Below, in pieces: positions 31,033 through 41,340 of a stretch of DNA of 64,000 nt (positions are counted from its first letter, which is position 1; every line of letters starts with the position of its first letter). Below the pieces are notes generated by a model, which was not told the origin of the DNA, did not search any database, and was given only the letters and a program-made list of their open reading frames with translations. Made by a program: the position numbers and the translations under genes. The stretch comes from Bretschneidera sinensis (lineage: Eukaryota > Streptophyta > Magnoliopsida > Brassicales > Akaniaceae): contig CM043705.1 in assembly GCA_023935145.1 (NCBI GenBank), forward strand, positions 53,917,584 to 53,981,583. The letters are read 5' to 3'.

Positions 31033-33714
31033 CTAAGGATTCTTTTTTACTGCAACTACATGTGATTCCTTAGGATTAGACTGAAATCTAGCACACATGC
31101 ATACATTAAACATTATATCAGGTCTACTTGCAGTCAAATAAAGCAAAGCTCCTATCATGCTTCTATAATATTTAGTATATACACATTTACCTCCTTTATC
31201 AAGATCAAGCTTTGTCGAGGTGCTCATGGGTGTTCCAAGTGGCTTTGAGCTTTCCATCCCGAACCTCTTTAGTAGGTCCTTAGTGTACTTTGATTGATTG
31301 ATGAAGATACCTCCTTTTAGTTGTTTTATTTGAAGTCCAAGAAAGTAGGTAAGCTCTCCCATCATGCTCATTCCAAATTCATCTTGCATGCACTTGGCAA
31401 ACTCTTGACACATAGATTCATTAGTAGCACTAAATATAATATCATCAACATATATTTGGACTAGCAAAGTGTCATTTTTGTGAGTTTTTGTGAAGAGGGT
31501 TGTGTCTATCTTACCTCTTACAAGGTTATTGTCAATAAAAAATTTACTTAGTCTTTCATACCATGCCCTTGGAGCTTGCTTCAACCCATATAGAGCCTTA
31601 GAAAGCTTGTAGACATGATTTGGAAGACTAGGATTTTCAAATCCAAGAGGTTGTTCAACATAAACCTTTTCTTCTATAAATCCATTTAAGAAAGCACTCT
31701 TTACATCCATTTGAAATAACTTAAACTTATTAAAGCATGCAAAGGCTAAAAACATTCGAATAGCTTCTAATCTAGCTACAGGAGCATAGGTCTCATCAAA
31801 GTCTATTCCTTCTTCTTGATTGTATCCCTTAGCAACTAGTCTAGCCTTGTTCCTAGTTACTATCCCATTTTCATCCATTTTATTTCTATATACCCATTTA
31901 GTTCAAATTATTGAATGATCTGTAGGTCTTGGAACTAGTTTCCAAACATTGTTTCCTTCAAATTGATTTATCTCTTCCTGCATTGCAATTATCCAATCAT
32001 TATTTTTTTCAGCTTTTATAAATGTCTTAGGTTCTACTTGAGACAAATAAGCTACAAAATTGTAAATATTTTTAATAGAAGAACGAGTTCTTACCCCTTG
32101 TGAAGGATCACCAATCACTTGATCAATTGGGTGATTATTTACATACCTCCAATCTTTAGGTAGACTTTTCTCTTGTTGGCTTGATGATGGTTGGTCCAAA
32201 TTGGGAGTTTTCATCTCTTCATTTGCTTGAGGTGGACTCTCTTTTGGGTCAACAATGGGAGTAGGAGTTTCCATTCTTGGAATAAAATCTGCATCATCTT
32301 TAAAGAAAACTTCTCTACTACTAATTGGGTTAGATTCATTAATAGTTACATGTACAGATTCTTCTACTACTAGAGTTCTCTTATTAAAAACTCTATAAGC
32401 CTTACTAGATGTTGAATATCCTAAAAATATTTCTTCATCAGTCTTGGAATCAAATTTACCCAAGTTAGTTTTATTGTTATTTAAGATGAAGCATTTACAA
32501 CCAAATGCATGAAAATAGGAGATATTGGGCTTTTTCCCTTTCCATAGTTCATATGGAGTTTTATCAAGCAGAGGCCTTATCAAAATTCTATTTAAGATAT
32601 AGCAAGAAGTGTTCACGGCTTCAGCCCAAAAGTATTTTGGTAAACTATTTTCATAAAGAATAGTTCTTGAAAATTCTTCTAGAACTCTATTTTTCCTCTT
32701 AACAACTCTATTTTGTTGAGGAGTTCTAGGAGCTGAAAAGTTGTGATTAATTCCATTTTCATCACAAAATTTTGAAAAGCTTTGATTTTCAAATTCTTTG
32801 CCATGATCACTTCTTATGCTTGAAATACAAATTCCTTTTTCATTTTGTACCTTTTTGCAAAACTTTTCAAATCCTTTGAAAGCTTCATCCTTGTAAGCAA
32901 TAAAAATAACAAAGGTATATCTTGAATAGTCATTAACAATAACAAGAGCATATTGATGGCCACCTAGACTAATGGTACTAATTGGACCAAATAAGTCCAT
33001 ATGCAGAAGTTCCAAAGGTCTAGTAGTTGAGACTACATTTTTTGCTTTAAATGAAATCCTAGCTTGTTTTCCCATTTGACAAGCATCACATACTTTGTCT
33101 TTTTCAAAATTGATTTTAGGAAATCCAATGACTAAATCTTTTCTTGAAACGATTTTTAGCAAGTTCATGTTTACATGACCAAGCCTTCTATGCCATAGCC
33201 ATGGATTTTCACTAAAAGCATGAAAACATTTTTCATTTTCAGAATGCAAAGATTTCAAATCAACTATGTAGACATTTTCATGTCTATGGCCAATAAATTT
33301 GATTTTGTTGCTCTTGATGTCTATAACTAGACAATGAGAGGTCTTAAATGTGACTTTATAGCCTTCGTCACAAAGTTGACTAATGCTAAGTAAATTTGGC
33401 TTAAGGCCTTGTACTAGCAATACATTATCTAAGGTTGAGAAATCATTACCGACTTTTCCATGCCCGATGATCTTTATTTTTGTATTGTCTCCAATGGTGA
33501 CATATCCACCATCTCTTAGAGTTAGCTCATTGAATACATTTTTATCACCGGTCATGTGCTTTGAGCATCCACTATCAAGGTACCAACAGTTACCTTTCTC
33601 CTTGGTGTGGAGACATATCTCACTTTCATCATCGATTACCATCAAACAAAGGTTGGCAATTTCCTCGTATCTGACTTCTTTGTCCGATGACTCATCTTCT
33701 TCTTCGTCATCGCT
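31033..33714 (-). pseudogene. Element B protease, integrase and reverse transcriptase
   Basis: One reading frame broken by a TGA at 31903-31905 (Gly expected) and preceded by a TAG at 33715-33717. Order on the minus strand: protease (WYLDSGCSKHMTG, D-S-G intact), integrase zinc-binding site (WLWHRRLGHVN with CDACQMGKQ), integrase core with HMDLFGPIS and RSDHGKEFENQ. At the third catalytic position VVKRKNR has Lys where Glu is expected (codon 32698-32700). RT follows with [35 protein letters not shown] and the active-site YVDDIIF. The frame is lost after [12 protein letters not shown] looks chemically complete, but integrase would be inactive and the stops prevent a full polyprotein. Confidence 0.87.
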
Positions 33715-34683
33715 CTAAATAGTTGCTATCATGGCTTTCTTCTTTAAGCTCTTGTATGGTTTGTTTGAAATCGTACAATCAGCTCTAATGTGACCAGGCT
33801 TCTTGCAACCATAACAAGTAAGTGGTTCCCTTTTCGAAGTGGAATCCTTTGTATAAGGTTTCTTGCTTTTCTTCAAGAACCTGTGGAATCGTTTGGTGAT
33901 TAATGCCATTTCACCATCTTCCTCGCTGCTCTCTGCTTCTTTTTCTGTTTCCATTTCTTTGCTACTCGTAGAAGCTTTGAGAGCAATTTGCTTTTTCTTC
34001 TTCTCATCATTATTGACGATGGGAGACATTTCTTCCATCTTGTATGTCAACAATGACCCAAGCAGTGTCTCAACATCTAGTTTGTCCAGATCTTTGGCCT
34101 CCTGTATAGCTGTCTTCTTTGGTTTCCATGAGGGTGGCAGAGATCTCAAGATTTTTCTGGTTAGTTCAACCTCCTCAATATTCTCACCAAGCAGTTTTAA
34201 ACCATTTATAATAGTGGTGAACCATGAGTGCATTTCAGAAATAGTTTCATTAGGAGACGTTTTAAAGGATTCATACTCAGAAATTAGCATATAAATTTTT
34301 GACTTTTTTACCTCACTAGTTCCTTCATATGTGACTTGTAATTTGTCCCATATCTCTTTAGCCGAAACACATGTAGATATTTTATTATATTCAAAAATAT
34401 CTAATGCACAATATAACATACTTGTTGCTCTGCTATTGAGAGACATCATTCTACAATCCTCGTTAGTGTACTTAGTTTTGAGTTTAGGCATTGTATGATG
34501 GGTCTCTCCAATAGTTATTTCTTTTGAAAGAATTCTAAGTCATTCTTCAATGACTCTCCAAAGATTGTAATCTTGTCATTCGAAAAAGATTTTCATTCTG
34601 TTTTTCCAATAGTTATAATTTGAGCCATTGAACAAAGGTGGTCTAGTATAAGAGTGTCCCTCATAGTAGCTATTTGCTGCCAT
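33715..34683 (-). pseudogene. Element B gag with CCHC zinc knuckle
   Basis: Start ATG at 34683 (MAANSYYEGHSYTRPPLFNG), about 40 nt after the primer-binding site. Two TGA codons occur within the first 70 codons (after MKIFFE and after RVIEE), both where the family has Gly. From 34491 the frame is open for 258 codons through KEIWDKLQVTYEGTSEVKKS and a Lys/Glu-rich stretch to the zinc knuckle CYGCKKPGHIRADC. A TAG at 33715-33717 separates it from protease in the same frame. The short distance between knuckle and protease shows that the linker seen in element A is deleted here. Confidence 0.85.
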
Positions 34684-34724
34684 TGGATCAACTCAAGGAT
34701 TTTAAGCCTAAATATGAGAACGAG

Positions 34725-34736
34725 GCTCTGATACCA
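34725..34736 (-). other. Primer-binding site, tRNA-Met type (element B)
   Basis: The minus strand reads TGGTATCAGAGC, 2 nt from the 5' LTR. It confirms minus orientation. Confidence 0.9.
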
Positions 34737-34738
34737 AT

Positions 34739-35892
34739 TTTAGGTCGAGGTTTCAACCCAAGAAGGGGGGTGAATTGGGTTTTTAAAACTTTTTGCGGAA
34801 TTAATACAAGTTTATAAAAACGAATAAGCAGCAAACAATTAAGACAAGTAATGTGCTGTAAATAAAGAGTTTAAAGAGAAGATGATGCAAACTCAGATTA
34901 TAGTGGTTCGAAAATATCGGATTCATTCCGACTCTACATCCACTCTCTTCAAGGAACTCCTTGAAGTAATCCACTAAGTAACTTAGTCGTACAACTTTCT
35001 CGGTGTTGTACAAACCTTACAATCCCTTCCTCTCGGAAGCTATCCCCTTCCTCTCGGAAGCTATCCCCTTCCTCTCGAAAGTAATCCCTTTACAAAAGAT
35101 GTTGTAAAGTAAATGGTAGAGAAACAGCTAATAGAAGCTTATACAATTGAATAATTTCTCTCTTTCAAAGTAAATCTTGAAGAATGGCTCAACAAGAATA
35201 TTTCAAAGCTTTTTGTGTTTCAAAGAGTACAACAACTCGATTGTATAATATCAACTCTTTTTTTAATGTGTGCAGCTCTCTATTGAATGCTCAATAGAAT
35301 GGGTTTATATAGCCATCAAATAATATGGCCGTTGGGACTTTAATTTGAAAAAGATTTACTTTAAAACGTTCAGATTCGGTGTCCAACGGTCATATTTTTG
35401 AACTACCAGTCGACTGGATCGTGATACTAGTCGATTGGGTTCACTTGAAAAAATCTCGTTTTCAGACCTTCTGGGTTACCAGTCGACTGAAGACTTACTG
35501 TCCATTTTACCAGTCGACTGGTATGACTGACTTAGTCGACTGGAGACATGCTGTCTCATATACCAGTCGACTGGTATATGTACCCAGTCGACTGGGTTGT
35601 CTTCCAACCCAGTTTTTCTGTTTTAATTGAAAACGTTTGTTTAAAAACGATCGGTTTAGAAAAACCTTTTGTGTTCGAGCCATTGAACAAGCTATTACAA
35701 TGTATAAGTGAGACTTACATTGGTTCTAAAACCTTAGACCTATACTAGTTCTTTAGTCTTCACTTGATTCCTTGATTCGGTTTGAGTTCTTGTACCTTGA
35801 TCCTTGGTTGAATGCTTTTGTTGCTTACGACACTTAGTTAGTATAATAACAGTTGTGTTTTGTCATCATTAAGATACAGGTGAGGGTCAACA
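34739..35892 (-). repeat. 5' LTR of element B
   Basis: Matches the left LTR. Contains the palindrome array 35404-35598, again with a perfect 24-bp palindrome (35557-35580), and a TATA-like box at 35304-35312 on the minus strand. One or two array copies seen in the left LTR are missing here, so copy number differs between the two LTRs of one element. Confidence 0.88.
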
Positions 35893-36293
35893 AGTACCAT
35901 AAGTCTAGGTAGCCATCAATATGCTCTTGTTATTGTTGATGACTATAAAAGATATACCTTTGTTATTTTTATTGCTTATAAGGATGAAGCATATAAAGGA
36001 TTTGTGAACTTTTGTAAAAAGGTTCAAAATGAAAAAGATTTTTCTATCTGAAGCATTAGAAGTGATCATGGAAAAGAATTTAAAAACCAAAAATTTTCAA
36101 AATTTTGTGATAAAAATGCAATTGATCATAACTTTTTAGCACCTAGAACTCCTCAACAAACTAGAGTTGTTGAGAAGAAAAATAGAGTTCTAGAAGAATT
36201 TGCAAGAACATTGCTATGTGAAAACAGTTTGCCAAAATAATTTTAGACAGAAGCCGTAAACACTTCTTGCTATGTTTTAAATAGAGTGTTAAT
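35893..36293 (+). pseudogene. Element A integrase core, middle part
   Basis: Continues the integrase frame broken by B: SHQYALVIVDDYKRYTFVIF, then SIRSDHGKEFKNQKF with the second catalytic Asp, then QQTRVVEKKNRVLEEF with the catalytic Glu retained. Stops occur after KDFSI and near LPK. It is interrupted by element C after CYVLNRVL. Confidence 0.83.
36289..36293 (+). repeat. Target duplication TTAAT, left of element C
   Basis: TTAAT directly precedes the TGATAAG LTR start and recurs at 41341-41345 after the other LTR. A perfect 5-bp duplication. Confidence 0.92.
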
Positions 36294-37599
36294 TGATAAG
36301 TGCTTAAATATTAATATTTAAGCCCCTTAATTTACATGTGTTAAGCTCTTTATCTATACGTTTTAGTCTGTTTTACTTCATTTTGTGTGTTTCACATGTT
36401 TTTATAGGTCTTGGAGAAAAAGGAAACAATTTTGGCACTTAAGGGAAGAAGCCTGGAAATCCTGGAGCAGCTTCTGGTCAAAGTGCGATCTATCACACTA
36501 CTGCATGCGATCGTTCGCACACATGAAGGATCGAGCACAGCAACGCGATCGAGCGCAAGTCGCATGCGATTGAGCGCACATGTGTGGGCGTGAACAGTAA
36601 ACTACATAACCCTATTTTGGAAATAAAGGAGTTTTGTGTTTTAGGAAAGTTTAGGAACTCATGAGCCTTCTAGGACTACTCAAGCCCTATAAATACACCT
36701 GTAAAGCACACACAAATTATCACTTCTTAGAGATCCTTTCTTCTATCTTTTACTTTTAGCTTGGGGATGGCAACTGTGGAGAAGGAAACTGTGGAGGAGA
36801 ATTGATGACTCTTCTCTCGGGTTTCTTCTTTCCTTTATTTTTATTATGTATACTTAACTTTTAGTAAGGGCTTGGTTGAAGCCCTAATTATGTTTACTCA
36901 ATAAATTTAGTATTGGCAACTTTGCAATATTTATGTTGTGTTGCTTAACTTGATTAATACATGCTTTTATTTAAATTCCTCATATATATATGTCTGATCA
37001 ATATGTACATGTGGTATGGACTTGTTAGTTAGATCAATTTGGATGACCGAGTCCTGGGTCTGACATTAGTAACAAAAGATATCCACACCGGATTCTTGGG
37101 TTAATAACATGGGAAACTGAGAGTAAATACCATACCCTAGGTCCTGTGTGGTTGTCGATTTCCATAGTACCTATGCTCTCTTAAGGAACAACTCAGTAGA
37201 TACTGAATCCTTCAAGACAAAAAAGAGTTAGAGTAGATACCCTGCCTAACTCGTTGCTTAGGGAGATCAATAGTTTAAGGAGTAGATACTATGCCCTTAG
37301 GTTGACAAACATTAGGTATTCATGACATGAGTAAAGCATTGGCATACTATTTTGTTGTGGTAGCATAATTAGTGATGGATATCAAGTCCCTACGCCTTTA
37401 TCTTTATTATTTCAAACTCAATATTTATTTATCTTGTTTTTATTTCATTATTTCGAAACTAATTCTAAATTGAACTTTACCAATCCCTGCGGAGATGATC
37501 TTGCATTCGCACACTATACTACACTGTTGACTTTGTGCACTTGCAAGTAAAACGAGTGCGATTATTTGCTTATTTAATTACGTAAATAAACGCACAACA
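36294..37599 (+). repeat. 5' LTR of element C
   Basis: TGATAAGTGCTTAAATATT to ACGCACAACA. It carries a TATA box (TATAAATA, 36688-36695) preceded by GATCGATC-type palindrome copies at 36484-36579. An internal block of repeated GAGTAGATACC phrases (37100-37300) also occurs in the solo LTR at about 47700. Confidence 0.92.
36484..36695 (+). promoter_or_regulatory. U3 promoter of element C: TGCGATCGATCGCA-type array plus TATA box
   Basis: Five copies related to TGCGATCGATCGCA (for example TGCGATCGTTCGCA at 36506-36519) lie about 110-200 bp upstream of TATAAATACACC. The 3' LTR has the same array in a more decayed form (40250-40320). Confidence 0.68.
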
Positions 37600-37605
37600 A
37601 GTTTT

Positions 37606-37623
37606 TGGCGTCGTTGCCGGGGA
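37606..37623 (+). other. Primer-binding site, tRNA-Asp type (element C)
   Basis: TGGCGTCGTTGCCGGGGA, 6 nt after the 5' LTR. It has the same single mismatch to tRNA-Asp as element 1. Confidence 0.9.
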
Positions 37624-37787
37624 TTGGGCTAAATTTCTTTTTGGAATCATTTTCGTTAGTTTTATTTTATTTTATTTTATTATGTTCCGTTTTATTTTTA
37701 TTTTTATTTTTATCAAAAATTAGATTTATTCCTTCTTTTCGTTTTCTGTTTTTTTCAAGTGTGCAGGGGAGGAGTTTTTGTCCTCAT

Positions 37788-37844
37788 TGCGATCGAGCGC
37801 ACTACTTGGTGCGATCGATCGCAAGCCTAATGCGATCGAACGCA
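37788..37844 (+). repeat. Palindrome copies in the leader of element C
   Basis: Three evenly placed copies, TGCGATCGAGCGCA, TGCGATCGATCGCA (perfect, 37810-37823) and TGCGATCGAACGCA, at 21-22 bp steps between the primer site and gag. The same motif family is present in U3. Confidence 0.88.
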
Positions 37845-37928
37845 AAAGGTCCTGAGAGTACCCGAGCAGCAGTACTGAAACTGCTGCACTGAAGCAGTTC
37901 AATTGATTCAATCAAGGGAGAAACACCA

Positions 37929-38640
37929 ATGGCGAAAGCTAGATATGCTTGTCTAGATGCTATGGAGAGGAAGCTAGATATGCTTGTACAAGTCATGATT
38001 GCTCAGATTGCCTTACCTAGGCCACAAGCTACACCACTCCAGGTATGTGCTATTTGTAGTCGTTTTGATCACACTACTGAAACTTGCCCTTTATATTCAT
38101 CTGTAGATCGAGAGCAAGCAAACTATGTGGGACCAAACAACTACAATCCATATGCAAATACCTACAATCCAGAATGTCGAAACCACCCAACTTCTCATGG
38201 AGCAACAATCAAAATGCATGGAACCTTCAAGGGCAACATAGAAACTTCCAACCAGCAGCCCAATCAATTCCAAAAGTAAAGGAGAGCGACTTAGAGAGCA
38301 TTGTGTGGCAACTGTCAGTTCAACAACAACAGTTGATGACCTTACAACAGCAGTTTATGACTGAGCAAAGACAAATAAATGCAAGGCATGAGTAATATAT
38401 TCAAAGATTAGATGTATAAGTGGGGCATATAGCTAAGGAGCTAAGTAAACAAGAGCAAATGCCAGAATCTGAGGATGTTACTGATGACATCATCGAAACT
38501 ATGCACCTCATTGAAGCCTCTCCAAAGCATCCAAGTACATCGATCCATTTGACCCTCATGTGCCTACTAATACTATTTTCTTCCTTTTTATTGTACATGC
38601 ACCTCACTTGGAATTCAAGCAGTTTCCCAAACACTTAAAC
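37929..38640 (+). pseudogene. Element C residual gag and pre-RT fragment
   Basis: From ATG 37929 a 116-codon frame contains the Athila zinc knuckle CAICSRFDHTTETC and the NPYANTYNPECRNHPT-type repeat that follows it in such gags. Capsid and protease are missing. A Gln-rich piece follows (38280-38395). Further on, LEFKQFPKHLNYAYIGMNKT resembles the segment just before RT. After about 38700 the sequence drops directly into the post-pol region, so a deletion removed all of RT through integrase. Confidence 0.72.
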
Positions 38641-38699
38641 TATGCTTATATAGGAATGAATAAGACACTACCGGTGCTAGAACCAACCAATCTTAGTCT

Positions 38700-40055
38700 T
38701 GGGGAAGAATAAGGCTTGGTCTGGCTGAAGACATTAAACTTAGCGCTCATTGGAGGCATCCCAGACTTATCCTTTTCATTTTAGTAATTTTCTTTCATTT
38801 ATATTTATATTTACGTATCTAGTATTTATATTTCTTATTTTCCAGAACAACGTTTATTTTTCTTTGTCCGGTACTTAGTGCAGGCATCCAGTTCAAGTTT
38901 GGGGTTGTGTTACAAGCAAAGCAAGAAACCCAGTTCTCCATCTCCCAGGTCAGATCTTTCCATACCACACACATTGGGGACAATGTGTATTTTAAGTTTG
39001 GGGGTAGTGGGAGATACTAGATACTATCACACACGCACTTGAAACACATGCACACACTAAGTCCCAGTTTTTCTTTAGGAAGATAAATGCATGTTCTTTT
39101 GGTAAACAAAAATTTTGGTTGATTTAAAAATTTGATAACGCTTCATTAGTAAGTTTAAAAGCTAGAACACATAGTATTGCAATGGAAATTTTACAAAGTT
39201 TAGTTACCTACCTCAAGGCACCTAAGAATTCACGAGTTGATCCAAATTTGCACGAGCACATTTAAACACGCATTTATGTAGGGTATGACATATAATTCTC
39301 TTGTATATGTTTCCATAATCTAACTTTAATCGGATAACTTGTTGAAAAGAACACTTTGGCATAAGAAAAATAAAGAAGAAAAAAATAAAGAAAAAATGTT
39401 CATAATACAAAAAGCGATCAAAAAGCTTTTCATTGAGTAACTGGGCCTCTTGCCTCAGTAAACGTTGAGTGTTCACGTCAAAATGTGGGAATTTCATTTA
39501 GAAGCATTAAAACCTGTTAGTTTCACAGCCTTTTTTATTCGAGTTAGTAAGTCCTTAGGGGTGTCTTTACACCTAATGCCCTAAAACCATGTGGTTTGGG
39601 AGTCATTGGCTAAACACTCGTTGTAAGGGTCAAATAGAAAGCTCGATGGAACTCAACATGGCAAAGATCGCATGATGAAAGAAAAAGAAAGAAGAAGCAA
39701 GTATTATGTGATTTTTGTTCTCTTTGATAAGGAATTTGATAAAGGTTTAGGCATCGAAACCCTATACACTAAAATTATATGGAAGCCCCCATCTTATATG
39801 TGCTAATTCATCACACACAAATCAAACTTGCGATGTCTTAAGCCAACCTTAGGTAAGTAACTTAAAACTTTTGAAAGTCCTTTTGCAATCCAAAATGTGT
39901 TTTTATTTTAAGCTTACTCATGAATTGTTATCATAGTTTTCTATGCAACCCAAATCTTTGAGTATCATGGAAGTGAATTTATCTTTAATTTTGTTCTTCA
40001 TTTAGTTTTTAGTTTTTTATTGCTAAGGGACTAGCAATATGTAAGTTTGGGGGTG
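38700..40055 (+). other. Element C 3' non-coding region and polypurine tract
   Basis: Starts at the post-pol phrase GGCTGAAGACATTAAACTTA, shared with element 1, and ends with the tract GTAAGTTTGGGGGTG (40041-40055) before the 3' LTR. No coding sequence is seen. Confidence 0.72.
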
Positions 40056-41340
40056 TGATAAGTGCTTAAATATTCATATTTAAGCCCCTTAATTTACATG
40101 TGTTAAGTTCTTTATCTATACGTTTTAGTCTGTTTTACTTCATTTTGTGTGTTTCACATGTTTTTATAGGTCTTGGAGAAAAAGGAAGCAGTTTTGGCAC
40201 TTAAGAGAAGAAACCTGGAAATCCTGGAGCAGCTTGTGGTCAAAGTGTGATTATTCGCACACATGAAGGATCGATCGTAACAATGTGATCGAGCACAAGT
40301 CGCATGCGATCAAGCGCACATGTACGGGCGTGAATAGTAAACTGCATAACCCTATTTTGGAAATAAAAGAGTTTTGTGTTTTAGGAAAGTTTAGGAACTC
40401 ATGAGCCTTCTAGGTCTACTCAAGCCCTATAAATACACCTGTAAAGCACACATAAATTATCACTTCTTGGAGATCCTTTCTTCTATCTTTTACTTTTAGC
40501 TTGGAGAAGGAAACTGTGGAGAAGGAAACTGTGGAGGAGAATTGACGACTCTTCTCTCGGGTTTCTTCTTTCCTTTATTTTTATTATATATACTTAACTT
40601 TTAGTAAGGGCTTGGTTGAAGCGCTAATTATGTTTACTCAATAAATTTAGTATTGGCACCTTTGCGATATTTATGTTGTGTTGCTTAACTTGATTAATAC
40701 CTACTTTTATTTAAATTCCTCATATGTATATGTCTGATCAATATGTACATGTGGTATGGACTTATTAGTTAGATCAATTTGGATGACTGAGTCTTGGGTC
40801 TGACATTAGTTACAAAAGATATCCACACCGGATTCTTGGGTTAATCAACATGGGAAACCGAGAGTAGATACCATACCCTAGGTCCTGTGTGGTTGTCGAT
40901 TTCCATAGTACCTATGCTCTCTTAAGGAACAACTCAGTAGATACTGAATCCTTTAAGACAGAAAAGAGTTAGAGTAGATACCATGCCTAACTCGTTGCTT
41001 AGGGAGATCAATAGCTTAAGGAGTAGATACCATACCCTTAGGTTGACAAACATTAGGTATTCATGACATGAGTAAAGCATTGGCATACTATTTTATTGTG
41101 GTAGCATAATTAGTGGTGGATATAAAGTCCCTACGCCTTTATCTTTATTATTTCAAACTCAATACTTATTTATCTTGTGTTTATTTCATTATTTCGAAAC
41201 TAATTCTAAATCGAACTTTACCAATCCCTGTGGAAATGATCTTGCATTCGCACACTATACTACACTGTTGATCTTGTGCACTTGCAAGTAAAACGAGTGC
41301 AATTATTTGCTTATTTAATTAGGTAAATAAACGCACAACA
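40056..41340 (+). repeat. 3' LTR of element C
   Basis: Matches 36294-37599 closely; differences include loss of part of the palindrome array near 40240-40260. Followed by the TTAAT target duplication. Confidence 0.92.

Larger units (their letters stand above)
26562..35892 (-). mobile_element. SIRE-like Ty1/copia LTR retrotransposon B, nested in A
   Basis: A 9.3-kb element on the minus strand inside element A's integrase. LTRs are 26562-27736 (3') and 34739-35892 (5'); flanks AGTAT and AGTAC match at four of five. The tRNA-Met primer site and polypurine tract fix orientation. Gag-pol would be one long frame with a few stops, followed by ORF3 (28395-29663), which is fully open. It is closely related to A, so this is a family member landing in a family member. 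Compared with A it lacks about 1 kb of the gag-pol linker and has an approximately 190-bp insert in RNase H. Confidence 0.9.
36294..41340 (+). mobile_element. Athila-like LTR element C, internally deleted, nested in A
   Basis: A 5.05-kb plus-strand element with 1.3-kb LTRs (36294-37599 and 40056-41340), a tRNA-Asp primer site, a polypurine-like tract and a perfect TTAAT target duplication. Only a small gag zinc-knuckle fragment and a few pre-RT codons survive. RT, RNase H and integrase are gone. It depends on proteins from elsewhere. The LTRs remain very similar, so insertion is later than A's own. Confidence 0.92.

Noticed and set aside
33383..34294. Plus-strand frames rich in Ser and Leu opposite element B gag and protease
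   Set aside because: Antisense shadows. The minus strand carries recognised zinc knuckle and protease motifs.
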